Part shown: piece by piece, positions 51,617 to 60,849 of the stretch
How positions within the stretch are numbered: position 1 is the first letter of the stretch
How the letters are laid out: every line of letters begins with the position of its first letter
Source of the DNA: JBAYIE01 sp965279165
GTDB lineage: Bacteria > Bacteroidota > Bacteroidia > UKL13-3
Direction of reading: 5' to 3'
Assembly: GCA_965279165.1 (NCBI GenBank)
Contig: OZ257140.1
Coordinates: 1,984,001-2,048,000, forward strand
DNA: 64,000 nucleotides
The notes under the pieces: generated by a model
The model's input: the letters and a program-made list of their open reading frames with translations, nothing else
The model's database searches: none
What the model was told of the DNA's origin: nothing
Made by a program: the position numbers and the translations under genes

Positions 51617-52696
51617 TTATTTTTTTAAACCGTGTCCGCTAAATAAAGTAACCAGGGTGCCGGCATTGTAACCGGTTAAATATTTATTAACTCCTGCAAT
51701 CGTTGCAGCAGCAGTAGGTTCGATGTAAAATCCTTCCCTTGCACATTCCTGCAATGCATCCTTAATTTCTAATTCATTTACGGTTAAAACCAAACCATTC
51801 GTTTGTTGAATAGCGTCTAAAATTTGTTTAAGTCGAACCGGATTTTGTACGGCAATGCCTTCAGCAATGGTAGCGGAATAAGTGCCCTTGGTATTTGTAA
51901 AAGCATGAAAAACAGGAGCACAATTTTCGCTTTGTATCGCAATAATTTTTGGCAACTTATTTGTAATACCTGCTTTTAAAAGGTCCATAAATCCAATATA
52001 ACAACCCAATACCAAGGTGCCGTTTCCAAGAGGCAAAACAATGGTTTCAGGACACTTCCAACCAAGCTGCTCGGTGATTTCAAATGCAAGGGTTTTGGTA
52101 CCTTGAAAGAAATAAGGATTATAACAATGACTGGCATAATAGCTTTTTTCGGCTGCAAGCAAAGCCGTTCTTGCTGTATCTTCTCGGTCTCCGTTTACCA
52201 AATGAATCTTTGCACCATACGCTTCTATCTGTTTGATTTTTGCGCCTGAAGTAATGGAAGGAACATATATATCACAAGAAATCTTTGCCATGGCTGCATA
52301 ACAAGCAATGGCTGCACCTGCATTTCCGGAAGAATCTTGAACGATATGTCGGATTCCCAAAGATTTCACTTTGCTAATTAAAATGGTGGCCCCCCTATCC
52401 TTGTAAGAACCAGTTTGAAACAGCTGATCTTGCTTAATCCAGATTTTTTGGGTTTTAAAAGTTAGCGGTAGCATAGGGGTAAATCCTTCATCCACAGATA
52501 CGATATCCTTTTCATGAATAGATGGAAGGGCTTCTTTATACCTCCAAAGAGTAGGTTTTCGGGATTGGATTATTTTGGGTTCAAATTTTGCATCCAAATC
52601 GAAGTTTAGTAGCTCATTGTCAGGGCCTTTCCACAATCCCTGATTGGCATCTACTTCCATTAATCCCGGAAAGGTAAAAAGTCTTTCGTTATTCAT
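51617..52696 (-). CDS. Threonine-synthase-like PLP-dependent enzyme
   Basis: 359 residues from the ATG at 52696; a GTG two codons earlier is also possible. Fold type II PLP enzyme. The Schiff-base lysine is Lys99 in QTGSYKDRGA, the phosphate/substrate loop is SSGNAGAAIACY, and the C-terminal GTLVTLFSGHG is typical. It is shorter than classical threonine synthase (about 430-500) and lacks the long N-terminal region of that class. It could be a short threonine synthase, or a related enzyme such as a cysteate synthase; sequence alone does not settle this. Confidence 0.82.
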   Translation of the reverse strand: MNNERLFTFPGLMEVDANQGLWKGPDNELLNFDLDAKFEPKIIQSRKPTLWRYKEALPSIHEKDIVSVDEGFTPMLPLTFKTQKIWIKQDQLFQTGSYKDRGATILISKVKSLGIRHIVQDSSGNAGAAIACYAAMAKISCDIYVPSITSGAKIKQIEAYGAKIHLVNGDREDTARTALLAAEKSYYASHCYNPYFFQGTKTLAFEITEQLGWKCPETIVLPLGNGTLVLGCYIGFMDLLKAGITNKLPKIIAIQSENCAPVFHAFTNTKGTYSATIAEGIAVQNPVRLKQILDAIQQTNGLVLTVNELEIKDALQECAREGFYIEPTAAATIAGVNKYLTGYNAGTLVTLFSGHGLKK

Positions 52697-52850
52697 CCAC
52701 ACAAGTATATATTTTTTTTTGTATATTGCTCTGCATTTTTCAATTCGTTAATCTTTGCTTAAAACCGCTAAAGACGTGATTCTTAAGAAAAAATTAAGAA
52801 CTAACGGATGTAATTTTGAATATTCAATTTTGAAGAAAAAACAGAAGGTC

Positions 52851-55800
52851 ATGAGAATAAATAGATACCCCATTATGAAAAGTATGAACAAGTTAGAGAT
52901 TGGTCGAAAGACTTTGCAGTTGTTGCTGATAGCAACTCTTGTTTTATTTGGATTTCAACAAAAAGCATTTGCATCCCACATGGTTGGTAGCGATATCACG
53001 TATAAATGTTTGGATGCTAATGGAAACTATAAAGTTACCCTTGTCTATTATCGCGATTGTGCGGGTATCCCAACTTGTAGTGGCAATTGCAGTACCATTG
53101 CTTCATGTTCAAAAAATGTTTCGGTTCGTGGAGCCGACCCATCTTGTAATGGTACGTTGTTTTTGAACTTTACAGTAACAGGTGTAAGTGTTCGTGATGT
53201 TAACCCAAATCCACGTTGTGCAAATGCAAAAATGATTTGCGATAATATGGGATGTATTTCACCGGGAAGTTTAACACCCGGTATTGAACGTTACGAATTT
53301 TCCGGCATTGTAAATATCGGTCCTTCTTCGGGAATCCCTGCAAATTGTTGTAATGTGGTTTTTGCATTTGAAGAATGTTGTCGTAATGGAGCGATTCAAA
53401 ATATTTCTCCCAATAATTTTTATACCGAAGCAACGGTAAACCGCTGTGCTGCTACTTATCCGGATTGTAACTCTCCGGATTTAACCAATGACCCTTATGC
53501 AGTTTTATGCGCTGGTCAGGGATTTATTTTTAACAACGGAGCTTTTGATCCGGATTTGGATTCGTTGGTTTACTCGTTTACTCCTTCACTTTATGGATAC
53601 GGCGTAACTGCAACTTATATCGCTCCTTACTCGTATGATATTCCAATGCCATACAAACCACCGTTGAGTGGTAACTATCCTTTTGGTATCAAAGTAGATC
53701 CGTTAACAGGTGATATCATGTTTACTCCAAACGCATTTCCTTTTACCGGATGTTTGGCATTGCGCATGGAACAGTGGAGATTAATCAATGGGGTATATGT
53801 GGTCGTCGGGGTTACACGAAGGGATTTGCAGATGTATATCAAATACTGCGACCCGAATACGCCACCTACACTTCGAACCGATCCACCCGGGATTCCGCCG
53901 CTCAAACCCAAAACAAAATATGAGGTCTGCGCGGGGGATCAGGTATGCTTTGATGTGATTGCAAAAGATACCGATTTTAATCCACCAACCATTTCGGATA
54001 CTACCTTCCTTTCGTGGAATAAAGTAATGGAAAACTTCGGTGCGACTTTTATTCCAAATTATAATCCTGCTGCCCGTAAGGTATTAGGACCGAGAGAAGA
54101 TACCTACAAAGTGTGCTGGACACCGCAAGATATCCATTGCAAACGCGGACAACCAACAACCTATCCGTTTACCATTAAGGCAGTGGATAGCCGCTGTCCG
54201 TATCCGGGAATTATCACCCAGGCATTTTCGATACGAGTCTTGCCACGGGCAGATGTTTCGGTTGATAAAGTGGATAACCAATGCGGACGATGGGTGGTCA
54301 GGTACTTGAAGAATCCTGCCTTGGTGCCGGCTCAAACCTTCCAGTCTACCACCATTATGATTGCCAAAAATCCGGAGGATTATTCCTTTATGGGTGGCGC
54401 GTATACCTACGCCAATGTGCAATCAAGTCCTGTTTTGTATTTCCCTAAAGGAGGAAAATACCTGATAGAGGTAACCATTAATATGCTTGGTCCATCCACC
54501 GGAGGATTCTGCTCACGCACTTACCGCGATACGTTGTATGTAATCACACCGGTTACTTCCATTATTCGCGATACGTTTACTTGTAAAAATGTAAGCATGA
54601 CCATCAGTGCTTCGGGCCAATTCGGAAGTGCACCGTATACCTACCGCTGGTACAACAATATTAAAGATACCCTAACCCCGTTAAATGGTCCGGTGTATAC
54701 CAGTGCCAATTACAATGTCTCACCAACCTCAACCCGCCATTATACCTTGCAGATAAGGGATATCAACGGATGCCGGAGCTGGGATTCGATAGCGGTACAG
54801 GTAAAACAATTGCCGGTGGGATTACTTGCCGATTCGGCTCGTATCTGTTTTGGCGATACCTTCCTGCTGAATCCGGGAAATAATAACGGCAATATCCGCA
54901 GTTATTTATGGAATACAGGAGATACCACAGCCACCATTGCTCGAAAAGATTCCAATACATTTACGGTAATCATGACCGATACGTTTGGCTGCGTTAATCC
55001 GGATAGTTTAAAATTATTTGTGAATGCAAAAATTAATGCCCGTGCGGGATTGGATACCTTCATCTGTCAGAAAGATACAACCTTGCTGATGGGCGAAGGA
55101 GGCAGCCAGTATATGTGGAAGAACCTTGCCAACGGACAAACCATATCGGCAAAAAGTTATATTCCATTTGTAAAGGTAAATCCAACCAATACGGCAGCAG
55201 CTACCAAATACCAGGTAACGGTTTACCAGAGTTACCCCGATACCACCAATAAAAATTTGGAATGTAGTGCCGTGGATACGGTAGCCATATCGGTACGTCC
55301 ATTGCCAACCTTAAGCAAACCATCCACCCCAACCATTGCTTGTTATGGAAGTTTGGTTGCAAACTTATATCCGTTTAATACTCCTGTACCGGGCCAACAA
55401 GGTGGAACAGGTGTGTGGAGTTATCCAAAAGCACCGGGTGCAGTAGTGTTCCCAAATACCGGACCAAGCATTACTTCACAACCTGCCGTAAAACTGGATA
55501 GCTTAAAAAATAAACCAAGCGGGGATAGTTTTAATACACACGATAACTATGTAAACTTTACCTATACCGAACCGGTTTATGGATGTAAAAATACCGACTC
55601 TGCCATTGTACGTATATATGGCCGTCCACCGGTAGATGCAGGAACAAGATTAACCGTATGTGAGAACATCACCGGAACGATAGATTTACAGACAACCGCT
55701 TATCAGGGGCTTCCACCAAACGGACATAATGTACAACCAAAGTACAACTCGGGTTTATCGGCACAGTATAACTGGATAGGAAACGGAATTGATTCGGTGA

Positions 55801-57716
55801 TGAGTCCGGTGAAGAAGTTTTATTTTAATCCAAGCAAAGCAGGCGTACTGAAATTACCTGCAGTAAATGTGATTACCTATAAGTATTATCAGAGCTACGG
55901 ACCATGGACCTATAATTTTGTGCCATATACCACCCAATGTGTAAACAGCGATACTACGATATTTGCCGTAACAGCGATACCACAAATTAATGCAGGCAGC
56001 GAGATTAGTGTATGCAAGAATGAACCGGTATTTAATATTGCTACCAAAACAGGCGCAACCATCTCGCCAATTACAGGAGAATCGTATTGGATAGCAAAAA
56101 ATGCAAACACCACCGGCAAAGGAATAGTAAATGCAGGGGTTGATTTTGATGCATCACAACCGGGTGTACCATACTCGGCAAGCAAGGAGATGATTATATT
56201 CAAAGATTCATCCACCGGATGTTTGGTATCGGATACCACCTATTTAACCATTGTTGGATATCCAAAAGTAGATGTAAGCTTCTCGTTGAATGATAAAAAC
56301 GATAGTGCACATACGATGTGTTTGTCGACCGGAAATTACGATGTGTATACTTGGATTAACGATACCTTAAAGGCAGGATATACCAATAGTGCAGCACCGG
56401 AGTATTCGTATTTAGGAACACCGGCATGGCATCCGATAACCTCGGGTACCATTAACGATGGATTGCCAAAAGCATATTTCAACAGCAACGAATCCGGCTT
56501 AACAGCAGGCACCCATGATTTGATATTCAGACATTCGCAATCCAATGGCGTAATCACTTGTTCCAATACCGATGTAGCGAAAATGACCGTAGAACAACCA
56601 CCTGTTGTAAACGTAACACCGGGAGGAGCCATTTGTGCTTACGATAACGATATCCCGGTATCAGTAGATGTTCAACCAACTACCTATACCATTAACTGGA
56701 GCACCGCGGCAGGAGCAGGAACTTTTGGCAACAATGCAGCTACCAACACTACTTTTACCCCATCGCAAGCATCAAAAGATGCAGGCACAGTTTGGGTATA
56801 TGCCACTACTTTGCAAACCGGAACCTGTGTACCACAAACCGATTCAACCACCGTGCGCATCGACAAGGTTCCGGTGGCAGGATATAACTGTCCGGATTGT
56901 GATGGTTGCGAACCATTAACTTCTAACTTGAATGCATTACCAACAGGTGTATCGAATGCTAAATTCAATTGGGTATGGATAGATGGATATGGCAACAACA
57001 ACAGCGATTCGGCCTTTACCAGAACGATACCATTTTATGGAACCGATGGAGAGCATCCATTTAGTTTAATCGTAGAGAGTGGGGAGTCGACTGCTTGTAG
57101 AGATACGATAGAAGGTAAGATGGTAGTGAGAGCAAAACCGCAAGCCGGCTTTACGTTTGATCCACCGTACACCACGATTGCAAAACCATTCTTTACTTTT
57201 ACCAATACATCAACCGTAAAAGACAATACCATATTAAGTTATATCTGGGATATGGGCGATTTACCGGGAGTAGATCCTGCATCGCGCATCATGACCGATC
57301 CGAATCCTGCAGGTGTGCCGTTTAAGGAAGACACTACCTTGATTAAATTAAGGGTAACAAGCGAGTACCAATGTTGGGATACCACATCGCATATCATGAA
57401 AGTAGAGCCGGACATTACGGTATTTACACCGAATGCATTTTACCCGAACAGCAGTGTTCCTTGTCCGGATGGAAATGAAGATTGTAACCGCAGTTTCCAA
57501 ATTGCTGCAACCGGTTATGCATCGGTAGAGATATTTGTATTTAACCGTTGGGGACAACAGGTATATTATTCGAATGTAGCGGAAGAGGGATGGAACGGAA
57601 GGATTAACAACAAAGGGGATGAGTGTCCGCAGGACGTATATATTTACCAGGTGAATGCAACGAGCTTCAATGGTAAGTTGTATAAATACTCGGGATCGAT
57701 AACGTTATTACGATAA
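52851..57716 (+). CDS. Very large secreted protein with gliding-associated C-terminal domain
   Basis: About 1621 residues from the ATG at 52851. The frame is open further up (TTG at 52755 gives 1653 residues) but the earlier part is poor in coding character; ATG at 52875 is another candidate. Signal peptide ends ...QQKAFA, giving a mature start SHMVGSDITYKC. The N-terminal domain has the ECCRNGAIQNIS motif also found in the 930-residue protein. Many Cys and repeated beta-sandwich modules follow, with a PKD-like segment near the end (SGESTACRDTIEGKMVVRAK). The type B sorting domain (TVFTPNAFYPNSS, VFNRWGQQVYYS, VYIYQVNATSF) is clear. Presumed surface or gliding-associated adhesin; function unknown. 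Confidence 0.88.
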   Translation: MRINRYPIMKSMNKLEIGRKTLQLLLIATLVLFGFQQKAFASHMVGSDITYKCLDANGNYKVTLVYYRDCAGIPTCSGNCSTIASCSKNVSVRGADPSCNGTLFLNFTVTGVSVRDVNPNPRCANAKMICDNMGCISPGSLTPGIERYEFSGIVNIGPSSGIPANCCNVVFAFEECCRNGAIQNISPNNFYTEATVNRCAATYPDCNSPDLTNDPYAVLCAGQGFIFNNGAFDPDLDSLVYSFTPSLYGYGVTATYIAPYSYDIPMPYKPPLSGNYPFGIKVDPLTGDIMFTPNAFPFTGCLALRMEQWRLINGVYVVVGVTRRDLQMYIKYCDPNTPPTLRTDPPGIPPLKPKTKYEVCAGDQVCFDVIAKDTDFNPPTISDTTFLSWNKVMENFGATFIPNYNPAARKVLGPREDTYKVCWTPQDIHCKRGQPTTYPFTIKAVDSRCPYPGIITQAFSIRVLPRADVSVDKVDNQCGRWVVRYLKNPALVPAQTFQSTTIMIAKNPEDYSFMGGAYTYANVQSSPVLYFPKGGKYLIEVTINMLGPSTGGFCSRTYRDTLYVITPVTSIIRDTFTCKNVSMTISASGQFGSAPYTYRWYNNIKDTLTPLNGPVYTSANYNVSPTSTRHYTLQIRDINGCRSWDSIAVQVKQLPVGLLADSARICFGDTFLLNPGNNNGNIRSYLWNTGDTTATIARKDSNTFTVIMTDTFGCVNPDSLKLFVNAKINARAGLDTFICQKDTTLLMGEGGSQYMWKNLANGQTISAKSYIPFVKVNPTNTAAATKYQVTVYQSYPDTTNKNLECSAVDTVAISVRPLPTLSKPSTPTIACYGSLVANLYPFNTPVPGQQGGTGVWSYPKAPGAVVFPNTGPSITSQPAVKLDSLKNKPSGDSFNTHDNYVNFTYTEPVYGCKNTDSAIVRIYGRPPVDAGTRLTVCENITGTIDLQTTAYQGLPPNGHNVQPKYNSGLSAQYNWIGNGIDSVMSPVKKFYFNPSKAGVLKLPAVNVITYKYYQSYGPWTYNFVPYTTQCVNSDTTIFAVTAIPQINAGSEISVCKNEPVFNIATKTGATISPITGESYWIAKNANTTGKGIVNAGVDFDASQPGVPYSASKEMIIFKDSSTGCLVSDTTYLTIVGYPKVDVSFSLNDKNDSAHTMCLSTGNYDVYTWINDTLKAGYTNSAAPEYSYLGTPAWHPITSGTINDGLPKAYFNSNESGLTAGTHDLIFRHSQSNGVITCSNTDVAKMTVEQPPVVNVTPGGAICAYDNDIPVSVDVQPTTYTINWSTAAGAGTFGNNAATNTTFTPSQASKDAGTVWVYATTLQTGTCVPQTDSTTVRIDKVPVAGYNCPDCDGCEPLTSNLNALPTGVSNAKFNWVWIDGYGNNNSDSAFTRTIPFYGTDGEHPFSLIVESGESTACRDTIEGKMVVRAKPQAGFTFDPPYTTIAKPFFTFTNTSTVKDNTILSYIWDMGDLPGVDPASRIMTDPNPAGVPFKEDTTLIKLRVTSEYQCWDTTSHIMKVEPDITVFTPNAFYPNSSVPCPDGNEDCNRSFQIAATGYASVEIFVFNRWGQQVYYSNVAEEGWNGRINNKGDECPQDVYIYQVNATSFNGKLYKYSGSITLLR

Positions 57717-57725
57717 ATAATTTTT

Positions 57726-57752
57726 AATCACGGACGAGACGTCCGCGAGAAC
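57726..57752 (-). repeat. Isolated copy of the CGGACG-type palindrome
   Basis: CGGACG-AGA-CGTCCG at 57731-57745 with a CGAGAAC flank is the inverse orientation of the family clustered at 27962-28900, 29 kb away. Confidence 0.85.
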
Positions 57753-57766
57753 AGATTATATGATAT

Positions 57767-57815
57767 GAATAAAAGAGAAGCGCGCGGGCATTGCCCGCGC
57801 GCTTCTCTTTTATTC
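57767..57815 (+). terminator. 49-bp palindrome with 24-bp perfect arms
   Basis: 57767-57790 is the exact reverse complement of 57792-57815, with a single T between. The core is very GC-rich (GCGCGCGGGCA arm end) and the outer arms are AAAAGAGAAG-like. In RNA the hairpin would be followed by no long T-run, but the arm itself contains CTCTTTTATT, so it may act as a terminator for the upstream gene. It may alternatively be a mobile palindromic element. Confidence 0.7.
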
Positions 57816-57887
57816 TAAACTTAAATTGTGTAGATGGTTGTTGCTGTTTACTTGCAAACTTTTATCTTGCTACTCTAATTCCATACA

Positions 57888-60845
57888 ATGAAGTTAATTC
57901 TCGCATTTCTACTTTCCTTAATAATTTGTTTCGAAACGATTTCTCAGCCAAATATTCCTGTAAATGGTCCGAAAAATGTTGTGCCTAAATATGCGGCTTA
58001 TGTTCATGTTACTTTATATACGGATTACCAAACCATCATTTCGGATGCAACTATTATTGTAAAAGATGGGCAAATTGTACAAGTTGGATCAGGCATTACC
58101 ATTCCTAAGGAAGCAAGGGTTTATGAAGGGAAGGGCAAGATAATTTATCCTGCGTTTATCGATTTATATACGGATTACGGCATCCAATTTAAACCGGAGA
58201 AAAAGGACATCAACGACAATCAAATGGTATCATCCAAACCGGGTGCATTTGCATGGAATGAGGCAATAAGATCAGAAATTAATGCATCGGAATTATTTAG
58301 ATACGATGAAAACAAAGCAAAAATGTATCGTGAATCAGGCTTTGGTGCTGTGGTTAGTGGATTGCAGGATGGAATTTGTAGGGGAACATCGGCGCTTGTA
58401 TATACAGCAAGTAAACCGGAACGTGAATTAATCATGGTTCCAAAAGTTTCAGCAGGATATTCATTTAGCAAAGGAACTTCTTCTCAACCTTATCCATCAT
58501 CGTTGGCAGGAGTGATAGCATTGTTGCGACAAACTTTTTATGATGCACAGTGGTATAAATCACAATCTGATGAGAAGAACTTTACCCTGGAAGCATTTAA
58601 TGGGTTACAAATTTTACCTGCAATTTTCTCTGTCGATAACAAATTGGATATTTTGCGGGCACAAAAGATTGCGACGGAATTCAAAAAAGGATTTCTTTAT
58701 AAAGGTGCAGGGGATGAATACCAACGATTAGAAGAAATAAAACAAACAAATAGTGCATTGATTGTACCGGTAAATTTTCCGAAACCTTTTGATATAGATA
58801 ATGAAGATGCTGCGAATAGAATTTCGACTACAGATTTAAAGCATTGGGAAATGGCACCGTCTAATTTAAACGCTTTACAAAAAGCCGGAGTAGTTTTTGC
58901 TATTACTTTTAAGGGTTGTGAAAAGCCGGCAGATTTTTTACGTAACATCAGAAAGGCAGTGCGCTATGGTTTAGATGAAAAGGCAGCATTGAAAGCATTA
59001 ACATTTACACCGGCGTCATTAATTAAACAAGAATCTAGAATCGGGTCGCTTAAACCCGGAATGGCAGCAAATTTTATAGTTACAGATGGAAATATTTTTC
59101 ATAAGAACACCCGAATTTTAGAATGCTGGAGTGCCGGCGAACGTAGTTTATTACAAGAAACAGAAACAAGTCAATTACTTGGTTTATATCAATTATCAGG
59201 AACAAATTATCATCAATTAAAAATTACCGGCAACGAACAAAAGTATACGGTTTATGTATATGGAAAGGATACCCTTAAATCAACATTGGTAAAGGAAAAT
59301 CAAGTTTACCAAAGTACATTTAAGAGGAACAACCAGTTTGTTGTACTTTCCATTTGGACGAAGGAATTAGATACAACCACGCGAAAATCCCAAGTTACTA
59401 TTTGGAATGGAAAATTGATGGATTCCATTTCTACATATTTTACTGCAACTTATATTAGTGAGGTAAAACCTGATTCAGCAAAAAAGGATTCGGTAACAAA
59501 TATTACTGCAGGTATTAACCTTTATCCATTTACCGATTACGGTTACAAGGAAATTCCGAAGAAGGAAAAAGTGTTGTTTAGAAATGCAACCATTTGGACC
59601 AACGAAAAGGATAGTATATTATATGAATCAGATTTGTTAATCGACAATGGAAAAATAAAATCTGTAGGAAAGAATATCCAGGCAGACGGAGCTACGGTCA
59701 TTGATGCAACCGGAAAATTTTTAACATCAGGTATTATTGATGAACATTCACATATTGCATTAACCAGAGGTGTTAATGAAGGAACACAAGCTGTTACTTC
59801 AGAAGTGAGAATGGGGGATGCCATTTCTAGCGAAGACATAAATATATACCGTCAACTTGCCGGCGGTGTTGTTGCTTCGCAATTGTTGCATGGTTCGGCC
59901 AATCCAATTGGTGGACAAAGCGCGATGATTAAACTGCGGTGGGGAAATATACCAGAACTGTTAAAAGTAGAAGGTGCAGATGGCTTTATAAAATTTGCAT
60001 TGGGAGAAAATGTGAAGCAAAGCAATTGGGGAGATCGTGCTGTCTTTCGTTACCCACAAACGAGAATGGGAGTTGAGCAAACAGATTTGGATGCATTTAC
60101 AAGAGCAAAGGAATATCGTCTTAAAAAGAGTAACCACATAGATTTAGAATTGGAAGCATTGGTGGAAATTTTAGATGAAAAGAGATTTATTACTTGTCAT
60201 TCTTATGTGCAATCAGAAATTAATATGCTGATGCATTTGGGCGACTCAATGGGTTTTAAAGTAAATACATTTACCCATATTTTGGAAGGATATAAAGTTG
60301 CCGATAAAATGAAGGCACATGGAGCAGGTGCTAGTACATTTGCAGATTGGTGGGCTTATAAATATGAAGTGATGGAAGCAATTCCATACAATGCTGCTAT
60401 ATTGAATAGAATGGGAATAATAACTGCTATAAATTCTGATGATGCAGAAATGGGACGAAGGTTAAATCAGGAGGCTGCAAAAACTATTAAATATGGCGGA
60501 GTAAGTGAAATGGATGCATGGAAAATGGTTACTTTAAATCCGGCAAAATTATTACATCTTGATTCCAAAATGGGAAGCATTAAGACAGGTAAGGATGCTG
60601 ATGTAGTACTTTGGTCGGATAACCCGTTAACGGTATATGCTAAAGTGCTCTATACTTTTGTAGATGGTACATGTTATTATAGCGAACAAAAAGATAAGGA
60701 ATCAAAAGAATATATACAGAAAGAGAGATGGCGAATCATGCAAAAGATGATGGCTGAAAAACAAGAGGGAGAAAAAACAGAAAAGAAAATTTCGACACAT
60801 GAAGAAGAATATCATTGTGATACAGAAACGGATTATGGAAATTAA
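57888..60845 (+). CDS. Secreted amidohydrolase-superfamily protein, two-lobed
   Basis: 985 residues. Signal peptide 1-20 (...ETISQ). Two amidohydrolase-like halves. In the first (about 45-420) the HxH metal motif position is occupied by FIDLYTDYG, so this half looks inactive. The second (about 560-950) keeps SGIIDEHSHIALTRG (HxH), ITCHSYVQSEI, VNTFTHILEG and AINSDDAEMGRRL, a complete set of family metal/catalytic residues. Between the halves is a beta-rich region (~440-550). It resembles imidazolonepropionase-type deaminases/hydrolases; substrate unknown. The next gene starts 4 bases later. Confidence 0.85.
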   Translation: MKLILAFLLSLIICFETISQPNIPVNGPKNVVPKYAAYVHVTLYTDYQTIISDATIIVKDGQIVQVGSGITIPKEARVYEGKGKIIYPAFIDLYTDYGIQFKPEKKDINDNQMVSSKPGAFAWNEAIRSEINASELFRYDENKAKMYRESGFGAVVSGLQDGICRGTSALVYTASKPERELIMVPKVSAGYSFSKGTSSQPYPSSLAGVIALLRQTFYDAQWYKSQSDEKNFTLEAFNGLQILPAIFSVDNKLDILRAQKIATEFKKGFLYKGAGDEYQRLEEIKQTNSALIVPVNFPKPFDIDNEDAANRISTTDLKHWEMAPSNLNALQKAGVVFAITFKGCEKPADFLRNIRKAVRYGLDEKAALKALTFTPASLIKQESRIGSLKPGMAANFIVTDGNIFHKNTRILECWSAGERSLLQETETSQLLGLYQLSGTNYHQLKITGNEQKYTVYVYGKDTLKSTLVKENQVYQSTFKRNNQFVVLSIWTKELDTTTRKSQVTIWNGKLMDSISTYFTATYISEVKPDSAKKDSVTNITAGINLYPFTDYGYKEIPKKEKVLFRNATIWTNEKDSILYESDLLIDNGKIKSVGKNIQADGATVIDATGKFLTSGIIDEHSHIALTRGVNEGTQAVTSEVRMGDAISSEDINIYRQLAGGVVASQLLHGSANPIGGQSAMIKLRWGNIPELLKVEGADGFIKFALGENVKQSNWGDRAVFRYPQTRMGVEQTDLDAFTRAKEYRLKKSNHIDLELEALVEILDEKRFITCHSYVQSEINMLMHLGDSMGFKVNTFTHILEGYKVADKMKAHGAGASTFADWWAYKYEVMEAIPYNAAILNRMGIITAINSDDAEMGRRLNQEAAKTIKYGGVSEMDAWKMVTLNPAKLLHLDSKMGSIKTGKDADVVLWSDNPLTVYAKVLYTFVDGTCYYSEQKDKESKEYIQKERWRIMQKMMAEKQEGEKTEKKISTHEEEYHCDTETDYGN

Positions 60846-60849
60846 AGGG

